In this document: positions 42,682 to 53,692 of the stretch, piece after piece
Numbering within the stretch: position 1 is the stretch's first letter
Layout: each line of letters begins with the position of its first letter
From: Tethya wilhelma
Taxonomy: Eukaryota; Porifera; Demospongiae; Tethyida; Tethyidae
DNA length: 64,000 nt
Direction: 5' to 3'
NCBI GenBank assembly: GCA_964030475.1
Contig: CAXIPT010000010.1
Span: 1,129,287 to 1,193,286, forward strand
The notes under the pieces: generated by a model
What the model saw: only the letters and a program-made list of their open reading frames with translations
Databases searched by the model: none
Told to the model about the DNA's origin: nothing
Made by a program: the position numbers and the translations under genes

Positions 42682-43458
42682 ATTAAGACGGAGGGAAAAA
42701 ATCGCCCACTATAATTATAGCTAGAACAATTTAGAAAAAAACAACAACAAAACTTAGTTTGTGGGTTGTAGTATATATTATAAAATTATAATCAGCATAC
42801 CCGTAGCTAATTGCAATAATCTACTAAATAGAATGTATATATAGCTATATAACATCACTACAATTATTTTTAAAAGAGAATTTTTTGGGAGCTTTATTAG
42901 TTGCTTAGTGTTCTATTTAATATCTCAGTTTGTAATTCTTCAGACTGTGCAGAAAAGGGTTGTATATAGATATTATAAGTATTATTAATATTAATTTAGT
43001 ATAACTGTATACTGCACATGTTTGCACTTGATGCTTGCTTGTACAATAATGGTTTAATAATAATCATAAATTATTATTATAATAATTCTATATAGATATC
43101 CAAACGAAGGACACTTTGAGGGCAATTATATAAATTTGGCTTGTTTCTCACTCCTTTGTATATAGACAGGTTGTCCGCCTCATGGAGGTTAATTCTGTTT
43201 GTATTGCTACAGTAGGGAATTGGAATATTTGGAAACCAAAAATTGTCCTTTGTTGAGAGGTTTATAATACAGTGTTCCTATCTCGGGAGGGTCCACTATC
43301 GGAGGTTCTACTGTACTACTAACAATTCACAGGCCTGCATAATAATGCATGCATGCATGAGCCTTCTTTACTTTCTCTCCACTAAATTAAAGTTGACCAT
43401 GTATGTGTATATATGCATGTGTGGTAGGTGGAAAGTATGCCAGTTGGATCACATTATT
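42682..43458. other. intergenic, nothing recognised
   Basis: AT-rich sequence with several TAATAATTAT-type tracts and no exon. Confidence 0.4.
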
Positions 43459-43501
43459 AACCCTTGGTGCGCATGCGCAGCAGGGGTTATGGTAGTCGTG
43501 T

Positions 43502-43541
<40 letters not shown>

Positions 43542-44076
43542 CCAACTATATCTCAAGAACGGCAGCTCCAGTCTTCAAAAGCGGTATACCAAGGTAAAAT
43601 AATCGAGATTATCTAAAAAAATTACACAAAGAATTCCACAAAAGCCTGTAGTTCCTGAGATATGAAGCTTTTCAGCCTCTTTGAGCGCTAAGCTTCGAGG
43701 CCACACCCATAATTTTGGGGGACGAGCCTGAGCGAGCTTCATAGCATAGACAGTAGAAGCTTAGCTACTGATATGAAATGGCCTGAGGTCCTTTTACAAA
43801 GCAACAAAAGCCTATAGTTTCTGAAATCTGAGGCTTTTCAGCCTATCTGAGCTAAGCTTCGAGGCCACACCCATTCATCCTGTTAAAATTTTAGGGCAAG
43901 CATGAGGGGCGAGCCTGAGCGAGTCCCATAGCATAGCTGCAGATCTGCTTATTCATCCACTACATTATACAGAAATAACAATACTACACAATATAAGCTG
44001 CTAAAATATATTAAATACCATCAAAATACTTATAAGATTCAGCCTGTATGATTATATGTACCCCGCACCAAGGGTT
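43459..44076. mobile_element. non-autonomous element with 13-bp terminal inverted repeats
   Basis: AACCCTTGGTGCG at 43459-43471 is exactly inverted at 44064-44076. The 618-bp interior has a GCGCATGCGC palindrome, a (TG)n tract at 43505-43540 and an imperfect direct duplication of about 180 bp. Each copy has the order CTGTAGTTCCTGAGATAT or CTATAGTTTCTGAAATCT, then AGCTTCGAGGCCACACCC, then a G(G)GCGAGCCTGAGCGAG motif (43717-43738 and 43906-43927). No coding capacity. The target-site duplication was not resolved. Confidence 0.7.
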
Positions 44077-44420
44077 ATGCACCTTGGTGCCTTCATTGAA
44101 ATTTGTGACCACAACGGGATTTGATCATATTTATGTGCCTATAAGTGTTCAGTCAGCAAAGGTGAAGTTGCAGTTGTATTGTATATACCCAGATCTATTA
44201 TGCCATTTTGTAAGCTAAGTTGAATATTGCATGCAGTTATAAAAATCAAAGGTCCACTGTATAGTGTTACATCTGCAGCAGACTAAAATTACCTACTGCT
44301 TTCAACTTTGAATACTAAGGTGACCTGTCTACGGAATCATTCTACACCCCAACCTTAAACAGAAGGCAATCTTCTCTACCACAAGCTACATCTCAATGGC
44401 TCCCATCCCAGTTCAACTGT

Positions 44421-44429
44421 TGTGTGTGT

Positions 44430-44495
<66 letters not shown>

Positions 44496-44509
44496 TTGTG
44501 CGTCTGTGT

Positions 44510-44542
<33 letters not shown>
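44421..44542. repeat. (TG)n microsatellite, interrupted
   Basis: A long TG tract with short interruptions. It borders the segmental duplication that follows. Confidence 0.95.
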
Positions 44543-44545
<3 letters not shown>

Positions 44546-45275
44546 ATTTTGATCTATACTTGCACATAAATTATGAACCACTACTGTAACACCCAGTCAA
44601 ATAACTTATTAGCATGCATGCATTCAACAACAATTAATTAACCTCAAGCTTTTCCTTCAAACTTGTTGATGAAGCATTGACATTTTTGATGGGGTGATAT
44701 TCACCACATTGTACTATATACATGCAATTAATGGTTACCTTTGGACTTAATCTTTTCAAGGCACCATGTACTAACTAAACTAGGCATTCAACATCAACAA
44801 CTTATAGCTTTCCTTAAGTTTATATGCAGTGTACATATAGTCAGTTTGTGTACAAACTATCATACATGCAATGCATAAAAAAAGCCTGTAGATCGAGTAA
44901 CAACATATTATATTTTTGAGGCTGAAATCTTAATATTATCAAGACAATAAGAAAAGTATTCAACACGACAAAAATTAGTACACTAAGCAATGAAATTTTG
45001 TGCCTATAATTTATATAACTTTACTATTAGAGGGATTTAGTTTAGTTCTGAATACCTCAGTTTGCTATACATTCTTTACAGATGGGCATGGCTAGCAACA
45101 CCCTGCGTGTGTGAGTGAGTAGGGGAGGGAGAAAAAGAATAATAATACCATATAATGAATTGAAATTTTTATTATAATCATAATGACACAAGCAAGCATC
45201 ATGTCAGCTTTACAGTGCATTTGAAACTTTGGCGCAATTATAGAATCTGCCAAAAAATGCGACATAATATTATGT

Positions 45276-45313
45276 ACAAGGAGTGGGGCTCGCATCGCTC
45301 GCCCACTCCTTGT
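45276..45313. repeat. hairpin ACAAGGAGTGGG with GGGCTCGC-type core
   Basis: Twelve-base arms (ACAAGGAGTGGG and CCCACTCCTTGT) flank a GCTCGCATCGCTCG core. It is one of six copies of the GGGCGAGC..GAGCGAGCCC-type motif in the window. Confidence 0.75.
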
Positions 45314-45554
45314 TTGTGTATGTTTATAGGATCAGTTACTATACTCACAATAAATTGGTGAGCAAAGCTATTGTGTATAATCTATATGGTCAGTTGGCTT
45401 AGGACAACCTATGCAGTTGAAGCAACACACAACAATCATATTAATACTGGCATAAGCAATTGGAAACTCAAAGGGAAGTAATGCTGCATGTGTATATGCA
45501 CTGTTTAGTGCTCTGGTGCTACTTTGCTTTGGCCAGCTCAGCAATGCAATTTAC

Positions 45555-45599
45555 CTCACTACGTGACGTCACAAACGACCCTTTTCCGACTTCCGCCAT
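45555..45599 (-). CDS. possible first exon (15 codons) with CRE in the exon
   Basis: An ATGGCGGAAG context at 45599 opens MAEVGKGSFVTSRSE and ends at a GAG|GTAAAT donor. TGACGTCA (45564-45571) lies within it. No downstream partner exon was found, so the motifs may instead mark a CpG-poor promoter with YY1 and CRE sites for an unrecognised transcript. Confidence 0.2.
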
Positions 45600-45607
45600 T
45601 TTTGTAA

Positions 45608-45817
45608 TCAGCTGGCAAAGAAACTCGTTATCTGGCTAGCTGTGTTTCGTGTACAGCGACAGAGAAGCAGACTTCTAGAAGCGAAAGCGCTCCCCTCGCT
45701 ACGCTTCTCTTGTGAAAGATTGGCTTCTATATCACGCTTCTTTGTCGGATACGGATGCCACTGGTAAGCCTTGTCAGGGATCTCAAAAAAGTTAGCCATA
45801 CTTGTAGCGCCTGCCAT
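45608..45817 (-). CDS. short hypothetical ORF, 69 aa
   Basis: ATG-started open frame (MAGATSMANFFEIPDKAYQW) lying just upstream of the possible promoter at 45.6 kb, in the segment unique to duplication copy B. No domain is recognised; it may be a first exon or chance. Confidence 0.25.
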   Translation of the reverse strand: MAGATSMANFFEIPDKAYQWHPYPTKKRDIEANLSQEKRSEGSAFASRSLLLCRCTRNTASQITSFFAS

Positions 45818-45948
45818 TCTACATTAGGCTTGGACTATCTAAGCTGGCTCTCTAGGCACACTTTTCATAGTTTGAAATTTTCACATGCAGTCCAGAGAAA
45901 AAGTAGCATTTTAGCTCGAGGTCGCATCACTTCCGGTGAACTCCTGTG

Positions 45949-45979
<31 letters not shown>

Positions 45980-46814
45980 CAGACACACAAAACTTTGCTT
46001 ATATGATATCACACACTTAATTATAAGGCAGTTTAACTTTTATGTGATGCAACTAATTGTGAACCCACCGTACGTACATGCCATGACAAACACACACAAA
46101 AAAATTTTTGCTAGTGAACATGCTTCTTGGACCTGACAGAAACATGTCGGTAACAATAATGTTATATGGTTACTAAAGGTTACCATACGTGTTAATACCT
46201 GCTTTTTGTACTCCTGAAGAAGCTTGGCAATTCTGCCGCCATAATCAGGGTCCACTTGCATGAAGTTCCTCACAGCTAGCTCTTTGCTGGATGAATTCTG
46301 CTGCGTCCTTCAAGTGACAAGCAATGTTTCTGACAAGCCTTGATTTTTCTTGTTCATTGAGAACTTTACGCCAAAATGTGGTGACCTATATATTTGCACA
46401 TAAGAAGTTACATGATCAGCGTACTACCGTATAACGCAAAAATTTGGAAGATTGGCGGTTTTGGTAAGGACTACCAATATTAAATCTGCCAAACTTTACA
46501 CCAAAATGTGGTGACCTATGTACATACAAGAAGTTCCATGATCAGGGCATTAGGACATTATGTGTAACTGTGTCACAAGCACTGTTTTGTTACTAAAAAT
46601 AAAATGCGTGACATTTTATGACATTCTATGACCATTTGTGACGTTTTTTGTTTTGTTCTAGTACGATCTGGGTACCACCTCTGGATACTAACTCCGTGTA
46701 CACACATATATATTNATATTAAATCATGATTTATGTATAATAATACAGTAATAGTTGAGTTCAGTGATAATGCAAAACGGTCATAAAAATTTTATTGGCA
46801 AAATAATCATTTAC

Positions 46815-46938
46815 CTCTTTCAGAACTTGCTTGAGCTGCTGAAGACTCAGTTGTAACTTCTGTCCTCACTACGACCTGTTTGCTAATACCAACATCAGCA
46901 GCTACAGGTGCAGCAGCAGCTGTTTCCCTAGCTTCCAT
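46815..46938 (-). CDS. possible first exon, 41 codons, Ala/Val-rich
   Basis: ATG at 46938 opens MEARETAAAAPVAADVGISK and ends at a GAAAGAG|GTAAAT donor in phase 1. No downstream partner exon was identified. It may belong to a gene using exons I could not recognise, or be noise within the disrupted region. Confidence 0.25.
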
Positions 46939-47091
46939 TTAATTTAAGCTGATCAAGAAAGTTATAACTCTGTATACAAAATTTTGTGTCAGATTGTACC
47001 ATACCCATGAATATAAGCAGCTGCTATTCTGTAAACAACACATCACCTGATTAACCATTTCCTACTTAGTATGAATACCTTCCAGATCAGA

Positions 47092-47139
47092 CCATAGATA
47101 ATTTATCTATGATAATTGGGGCGAGCATGAGCGAGCCCC
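47092..47139. repeat. CCATAGATA hairpin joined to a GGGGCGAGC..GAGCGAGCCCC motif
   Basis: A short CCATAGATAATTTATCTATG palindrome is followed directly by GGGGCGAGCATGAGCGAGCCCC (47118-47139). Both motifs recur elsewhere in the window. Confidence 0.75.
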
Positions 47140-48037
47140 ACATAAGCGTGTCGAACGAGGGATTTGTATGTCTGTATATATATATATATAGTGATGTAAT
47201 CGTCCGACCGACCGCTTTCCGTAAATACGAACTATATTCTAATTGTTCCAAATTAACCGCATGCCATGCCACGTGTCTATGGACGTTTAACCAGAGGTTA
47301 AACAACGTTAACCTATAACGGATGTGCTTGCCCAGCTATTACCAGTCATGGTCGGTGGTGTGGGATGGGGTATGCTGTAGGCGGAGGCATTATGCCATGT
47401 GGTTGAGATTGCCACGTGAGCATTACGCAATGCCACGAGGTCAGTTGCCTTGCTAGTTGGTTTTTGCTCACAGTGATATCTGTATGCAGCATGTTCAGTT
47501 TATTCAGCCTTCTGCTTTAAAATGGCACTATCGAAGGCCTAAGGATAACACGGATGGCATCCGTGTAATGGTGTCAGAACACTGAAGCCTCATGCATGGA
47601 GCTCCATGACAATTCACCACCACCGACCAGAACTTGAAATGGTTCAGTGCTTAGCGTCAAGCCAGGACTGATTCATCTCGTATGGCCCGACATTGCCAAC
47701 TCTCCAAGAGGGAATTGCCAAGCCAGTAGCCAAAACCTAGCGTTGCAAGGTGAGCGGAAGTTGCCAAAAATATTTAATTAATGTCGAATTAATAATTATA
47801 AGTTGGACCTCTTAGTTACATCTTGGGGTGTGGCTTTGGTGAAATTGAGTCACCGCCGCCGTATACAGACTAGCAGTGGTTNTTTAAATACCTGTCTGTT
47901 ATAGTTTACTCTATTGCTTTAGTAGCCAAGTGATTAGCGAGAAATTTGAACCAATGCAATGAATATTAAGCTACGGTACTATAATACAGATAATCGCAAC
48001 ACAACACTGAAAATCCATATCAAGGATCAAGAATAAA
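47140..48037. other. intergenic/intronic, includes a single n at 47882
   Basis: No exon recognised. It has a (TA)n tract near 47177 and GTTTAACC/GGTTAAAC inverted words near 47287. The n at 47882 marks an unresolved base or join. Confidence 0.4.
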
Positions 48038-48143
48038 AATGAAGTAGTCATGTGCCGAAATTGAGACCCTGCCTTGTTCCAATACTTTTTAATGCACTGC
48101 CCATTCCTACACTGCTTTTTTTTTTGAAATTTTTACTACTTGT
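48038..48143. repeat. diverged single arm of the 106-bp fold-back family
   Basis: AATGAAGTAGTCATGTGCCGAAATT through GCCCATTCCTACACT matches the right arm at 29053-29158 with several substitutions. No inverted partner was found nearby. Confidence 0.8.
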
Positions 48144-48475
48144 TATAATATGTGTACCTTGGTTTTCATCGACATTCATTGGTCCATCTCTCTGATAGTT
48201 CTTACACCGGGTGGCGTATGGACAGTTCACAGGGATCTGATGATAGTTGGCTCCTAGACGATGACGATGGGTGTCGGAATAGGAGAAGAGACGACCCTGA
48301 AAAAGGACATAATATGCTAATAATGTGTACTGAACCAATTTCCAGTTCAGCCCAAGACAATGATACCTACATCTACATCATGCATCAATGGCAGGCATTT
48401 AGAAAGGAAAGAGACTGTAAACTTGAATATGATATTAATATTAAAATTTTGTAGATACGTGGGTAAATAGTAGTC

Positions 48476-48780
48476 TCATTCCCAGGAGTTGTACCTCGCT
48501 TTTAATTCTTAACTTGTGGTAGGCCTGGTAAAACTAATCACCTGATTGACATCACAAACACATAAGTAGCTGCTAGGAAATATGGCTGAGACTGAAGCCA
48601 AAGCATTTGTCAAACTCTAAGATTGAACTGGTTATTGTGAAGTTGTAGCGAGTTTTCTATTTTCTCAAGTTGTTTCTACATCCTTTCTACCAGTGACGTA
48701 ACTCACGTGATAAGTTTTACCAAGCCTACCACAGGTTTAAAAATTAAACCGCACAGGGTAGGCCTGGGTACGGGGCTAGG
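48476..48780. repeat. fold-back with GGTAGGCCTGG arms
   Basis: CTTGTGGTAGGCCTGGTAAAAC and following near 48522 is inverted near 48712-48735. The outer ends (TCTCATTCCCAGG near 48476; GGCCTGGGTACGGGGCTAG near 48761) resemble the CCTCGTTCCCAGGC termini of other fold-backs. Confidence 0.7.
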
Positions 48781-50119
48781 AAATTAGGATGTGGAGATTG
48801 AAAACCTTCAGAATCTGATGAATTATATTGGACAACTATACAAACTTGATCGAACATACTTTAGTAATAGTTATTCATACATTTTTCTTAGGTGTGTACC
48901 GTGCATACCATAGACTACGTGTTGTTTTTTTTTTAGCAAATAATATTACATACAGTTACATAATGTTTCAAGGTGTGTATCATGCAGGTAGGTGATGGAT
49001 GATTGAAAAAGTATTCATTTCAGTGTAGCAGAGGTCATTCATTTCACACACCTTTAATTTTTCTTGATTGCATTATTGAGCATGGTATTTAATTCCACTT
49101 CAGAATTTGGAAAATACTCAACTATCAATTGCCTCCTTCACACGTGCACTTAAACAATTAGGCTATAATAATTTAACATAACATTAATCCTACTGACTCA
49201 AATTGGCTAATTGCAAACCTGCATTTTTCGTTAATTGCACTTCGATTAAACCATTGAGCATGGTATTTAATTTCGCTTCCAAATTTGAAAACACTTTAAC
49301 ACAAAAAAACTTTCAACACACTTAAAACAATAGTTATTAATAATTATGTCTAGAGGTCAATAACTAATGGCAAATTACAAGCCTGCCATTTTTTATTGAT
49401 TGGATTATCATCAACGATTAAGCATGGTATTTGTAAAAAGGTACAATAGAACTCTGTAAATTAATTATCCAACTTCATAGATCCTCCTCCAAGCAAGTGC
49501 ACTTAAATGAATAGACAATTAGTCGCCATCACGCAACACAACCTACGTATGTGTGTAATAAGCTATAGGTTGTCATGCATAGCAAAAAGTAGCAAACTGC
49601 ATATAGCGGGAAACTTAGTTAGCAGTTAGGGTTCTATCCAGTATGGGGAAGTCTCTCTTTCAAACTCCCTAGCTTCCCCTTACACTTTCAACATTTCAGC
49701 ATTACTCATGCATTCTCATAAGTTTAGAGTGTGCATGTGTTTTCGAGACACTCAAGAAAGGGCAGACAGAGGCAGCTAGAGCAAAACAGTTGAGAAATCA
49801 GCTAGAGGTTGTGAGACTTAGACAGTTAGATGCTAAACATATCTTACGAGAAAAGAGCACAGAAACAGTTTAACAGCAGCACCCAACAGAAGGATAGCTA
49901 TTGGCATTCTGACAATTAAATATTCTCCATACACTCACTTCTTCTAGTATTTAGATTTTTCTTTGGGGAATACTTAATTTGCAGATTCTTGCGGAATGGT
50001 GAAATCCTTTTTTCCTTCACGAATTATGACCCCAGGAAGTAAGTCCATCTCTCTATAAAGTTTCATGCTATCAAAATAGAAGTTAAGTTCAACAAATCAA
50101 ATCTTCATTTCAAGCTCAC
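48781..50119. other. intronic sequence of the pseudogene, nothing recognised
   Basis: AT-rich sequence with loosely repeated GAGCATGGTATTTAATT words near 49080, 49257 and 49423. No exon seen. Confidence 0.4.
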
Positions 50120-50271
50120 CTGTAATTTTCTCCAGAGAAGGTTCAATGCCAGGTACTAGGTGAGCAGGACAGAAAGCAATCTATTCCACTTCACAGAAAT
50201 AGTTGGTGGGGTTCCTGTTCAGGATCATCCTTCCAACTGGGATGAGAGGATACTCAGCTTGAGGCCATATC

Positions 50272-50274
<3 letters not shown>

Positions 50275-50328
<54 letters not shown>

Positions 50329-50414
50329 NNNNNNNNNNNNNNNNNNNNNNNNNNNNNNNNNNNNNNNNNNNNNNNNNNNNNNNNNNNNNNNNNNNNNNNN
50401 NNNNNNNNNNNNNN

Positions 50415-50457
<43 letters not shown>

Positions 50458-50534
50458 AGTGTGTGTGCAGTGCGTGTGTGTGTGTGTGTGTACATGTGTA
50501 TGTGCAGTGTGTGTGCAGTGTGTGTGTGTGTATG
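50275..50534. repeat. (TG)n microsatellite with an 86-bp N gap
   Basis: TG repeats on both sides of N at 50329-50414. The microsatellite continues with GTGCAG-interrupted units to about 50534. The gap lies directly upstream of the catalase pseudogene exon at 50270. Confidence 0.95.
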
Positions 50535-52110
50535 TTCGACCAATACTTGCGAATGTGATCAACTATACTCACACACAATATTTATTATGTATGCATGCAT
50601 TCAACAACACGCAATTAACCAACCTCAAGCTGATCCCCCTTTCCTTCAAGATGTGTTGATGAGGCATTGAGATTTGTTGATTGAAGCAACATAGATAGAT
50701 ATACATGACATTGTACGAGTATGCAATGCAATATTAGATTAATTGGATACCTTTGGACTCAATCTTTAGCAGGTACCACGTACTAACTCAACTAGGCATT
50801 CAACATGAACAACTTAGCTTTCCTTAAAGTTTATATGCAGTGTGCATTATTATAGTCAGTTTGTGTATATATGCACTGTAATCCCCCCCCCCCCAACAAA
50901 AAAACAAAAACAACAATAAATAAGGTCTAGCTCAATAGACTATGAGTTATGCAGAATAAACATTATAATAATTATTTTTGATGCTGAAACCTTTATTAAT
51001 ATTAATTTTATCAATACAACAAAAATTAGAACACTATTAATATACACAATAAAATTAACAATATTAATTTTATAGTTAGAAGAATTTTGTTTAATTCTAA
51101 ATACCTCAGTTTGCGATTTTTTAGAGATGAGCATGCCTAGCAACACCCTGTGTGTGAGTGGATAGGGAGAGGGAAAAGAATATTGATACCTTATGAAGGC
51201 AATTTTTTTTTATTATTGCAATGACGCAAGCAAGCATCAAGTCGGTGAATTTGAAACTTTGGCATAATTATAGAATATGCCAAAGAATCTGACATATGTA
51301 TACCACACATTTATAAGGTGGTTTGACAATATCTGGTGCTGCGTCGCGTAATAGTACTTAACATAATATGGTGACGCAATGCAGCATGTAAGTGCAAATT
51401 CAGAAAAATTGTCTAAATGTATGCTTGATACATACGCTAAATACCAGCATATCTGTGAGCAAATAATATTTATGCATGTGATGCAATAGTGAAAATAAAT
51501 ATGTTTGCTGTATTGAGTTAATCCATCAAAATTTTAGGTGCATGGTCTATAATTGATAGCATAATGCTTCTTGGATCTGATAGAAGCATGTTGATATAAT
51601 GTTATGGCTAGATCCATCTTTCACCATGTCAGTCGTACGTAGTGGAGTAAAAAAATGGGTGCAGCTTAATAGACTAGTTCAATACCTGCTTCTTGTACTC
51701 CTGAAGAAGCTTGGCAATCCTCCCTCCGTATTCAGGGTCCACTTGCATGAAGTTCCTCACAGCTCTTTGCTGGATGAACTCTGCTGCATCCTTCAAGTGA
51801 CCAGCAATGTTTCTGACAAGCCTCGATTTTTCTTGTTCGTTGAGAACCTTACGCCAAAATGTGGTGACCTGTGTGTACAAAAGAAGTTACATGATCAGGG
51901 CATTATGACATGATGTGTACATGACATATTAAAGGAACTGTGTCACTACATAAGCACTGTTTTGTTACTAAACATAAAATGCATGACGTTTTATGACATT
52001 CTACGACATTCTATGACCATGTGTGACGTTTTTTGTTTTGTTCTAAGACTAGTGCGATCTGGGTACCACCTCTGGATACTACCTCCGTGTACACACGTAT
52101 ATATTGCGAC
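50535..52110. repeat. segmental duplication copy A (with catalase last exon)
   Basis: Parallels 44543-46720, including the last catalase exon and the flank ending GATCTGGGTACCACCTCTGG. A third, shorter copy of its left end may lie at 53302-53480. Confidence 0.7.
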
Positions 52111-53653
52111 AAAAAATGCCACAAAATGTCACGCATGTTAGCTATATATAGTGACACAGTTCCTTTAAAATTATGGGTGTAAGCTACTATAATAAAGTGT
52201 AAGGATCAAACATCTGACCACCAACTATAGAAAAGTAATTGTACCGCAACAACCTTAATGATATTCATTGACCCAACATAGGGCATGCATGCATCCTAAA
52301 ACGCAATTATAGTAACCTGCTGTGGTTTTTTGGAGCTCAAGTGCAAAATGTGGCTGCTATAGGCTAATCTAGTATAAAAATTTTACTACAAATTTGCTTG
52401 CCACTGTACATGATACCTGAGAAAAGTTGTCCATATCAGCAGTATTGTATCTTTTAACATCACAGGTGGTCTGTGGAGTATACATAACAAAGATGAATTA
52501 ATAAATGATGCATATAGGGAAAAAATACATTTGTATGACAATACTTAAACTTCGCCTCGTAAACCAGGCCCTCCCCGCTACATATGCTTATTGCTTATTG
52601 CCTAGCACGGGAATGGCAATAAGCAATAAGCGCACTAGCAGGGGGAGAACCTGGTTTACGAGGCTAAATTAAACTCACGACGGTTGTCTTGGAGAGAGCG
52701 TGAGACGGGTGATCAAGTGGACCACTAAAACTGTTGGGAAAATAGTTTGGAGCTCCACCTAACAAACACACAAACAACAATAAGAGCAGTGTACAGTATA
52801 GAATGAGTTTATTGTTATCAGGGTTTCTTTTAGGGGGGGTGAGTGGGGTGGAGGGGAGATTTGCTCGGCTTGGCTCAGTCTTGCCTCTCTCTCTCCCTTG
52901 GATGTGCTGACTGACTGACAATCATAATTTTGATTAAAATTGAAAGTGCATGGGCTGTTATGATAATAGCTAATTCATTTACCAAGGTATGCAACCTTCA
53001 CTTTTGTAATAATAACAGTAAATTAATAAACAATCTAGTAATAATTATTAATAATACACACTGCCTAGAAATGAGGCAAGAGTCTATAGATCATGTGCTT
53101 GTTCTAGTCATAATAACTGGGTGATGATAATATTCTAATTCTTGCACACCATTGTGAAAAAACAAAACAACAACAACCCCCCCCCCCCCCTAGTTTAATC
53201 AAGTATAAAGTACACCCAAAACTATCCACTCAATACATGGATTCATGCATGGGAAGATGTACCACTTAGCTATCATACGTACGGTAGTACGTATAGTAGG
53301 NTGTGTGTGTGAGGTCTAAGAAGTGTGTGTGTGTGTGTGTTCTATGCTTGCAAATTAAAATGACTTAAAGTTAATCGAACTAAACAACTTAATTAGGCAT
53401 TCATATTCTCTGTTAACCAACCATGATGCAGGCATGTGATGATTAACAATAGGTTATCCCTAAAACCTAATTCCAAACAAACATTAATAATTTATGCAGT
53501 CAACACCCCCCCTTTCCTTCACCGTTTTATCAATCAACCATGTAACCATGAGAGCTATAGGTATGCAATGATTGACAATAGGTTATCTCTAAACCTAATC
53601 CACTACACACACACGTACGCACGTACGCACGCACGCACGCGCACGCGCACGCA

Positions 53654-53692
<39 letters not shown>

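Larger units (their letters stand above)
44543..46720. repeat. segmental duplication copy B (with catalase last-exon pseudocopy)
   Basis: Sequence after the microsatellite parallels 50535-52110: the same GCATGCATTCAACAACA start, then TTTGGACT.AATCTTT, ACTAGGCATTCAACAT, CTAGCAACACCCTG, the catalase exon, and GATCTGGGTACCACCTCTGG near 46670. It differs by an extra ~700 bp (about 45.3-46.0 kb) absent from the other copy. Confidence 0.7.
46199..50270 (-). pseudogene. catalase 3'-half pseudogene
   Basis: Three exon copies. 50270-50120 encodes [20 protein letters not shown]...EVE, then TAG at 50183-50181 where catalases have Gln (EVEQIAF), then PGIEPSLEK. 48296-48158 encodes [18 protein letters not shown]...NYQRDGPM and includes the haem-ligand Tyr region. 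46385-46199 encodes [18 protein letters not shown]... with a 4-bp AGCT duplication relative to the 51674 copy, causing a frameshift. The 50270 exon abuts (CA)n in place of a normal acceptor tract, and no GGAPNY or YNTA exon lies between 48.1 and 46.4 kb. It is transcribed in the same direction as the upstream catalase gene. Confidence 0.75.

Noticed and set aside
50160..50670. Several open frames with Cys-Val or Thr-His repeats across the TG tract and N gap
   Set aside because: They are translations of a microsatellite and of N; no domain or splice support.
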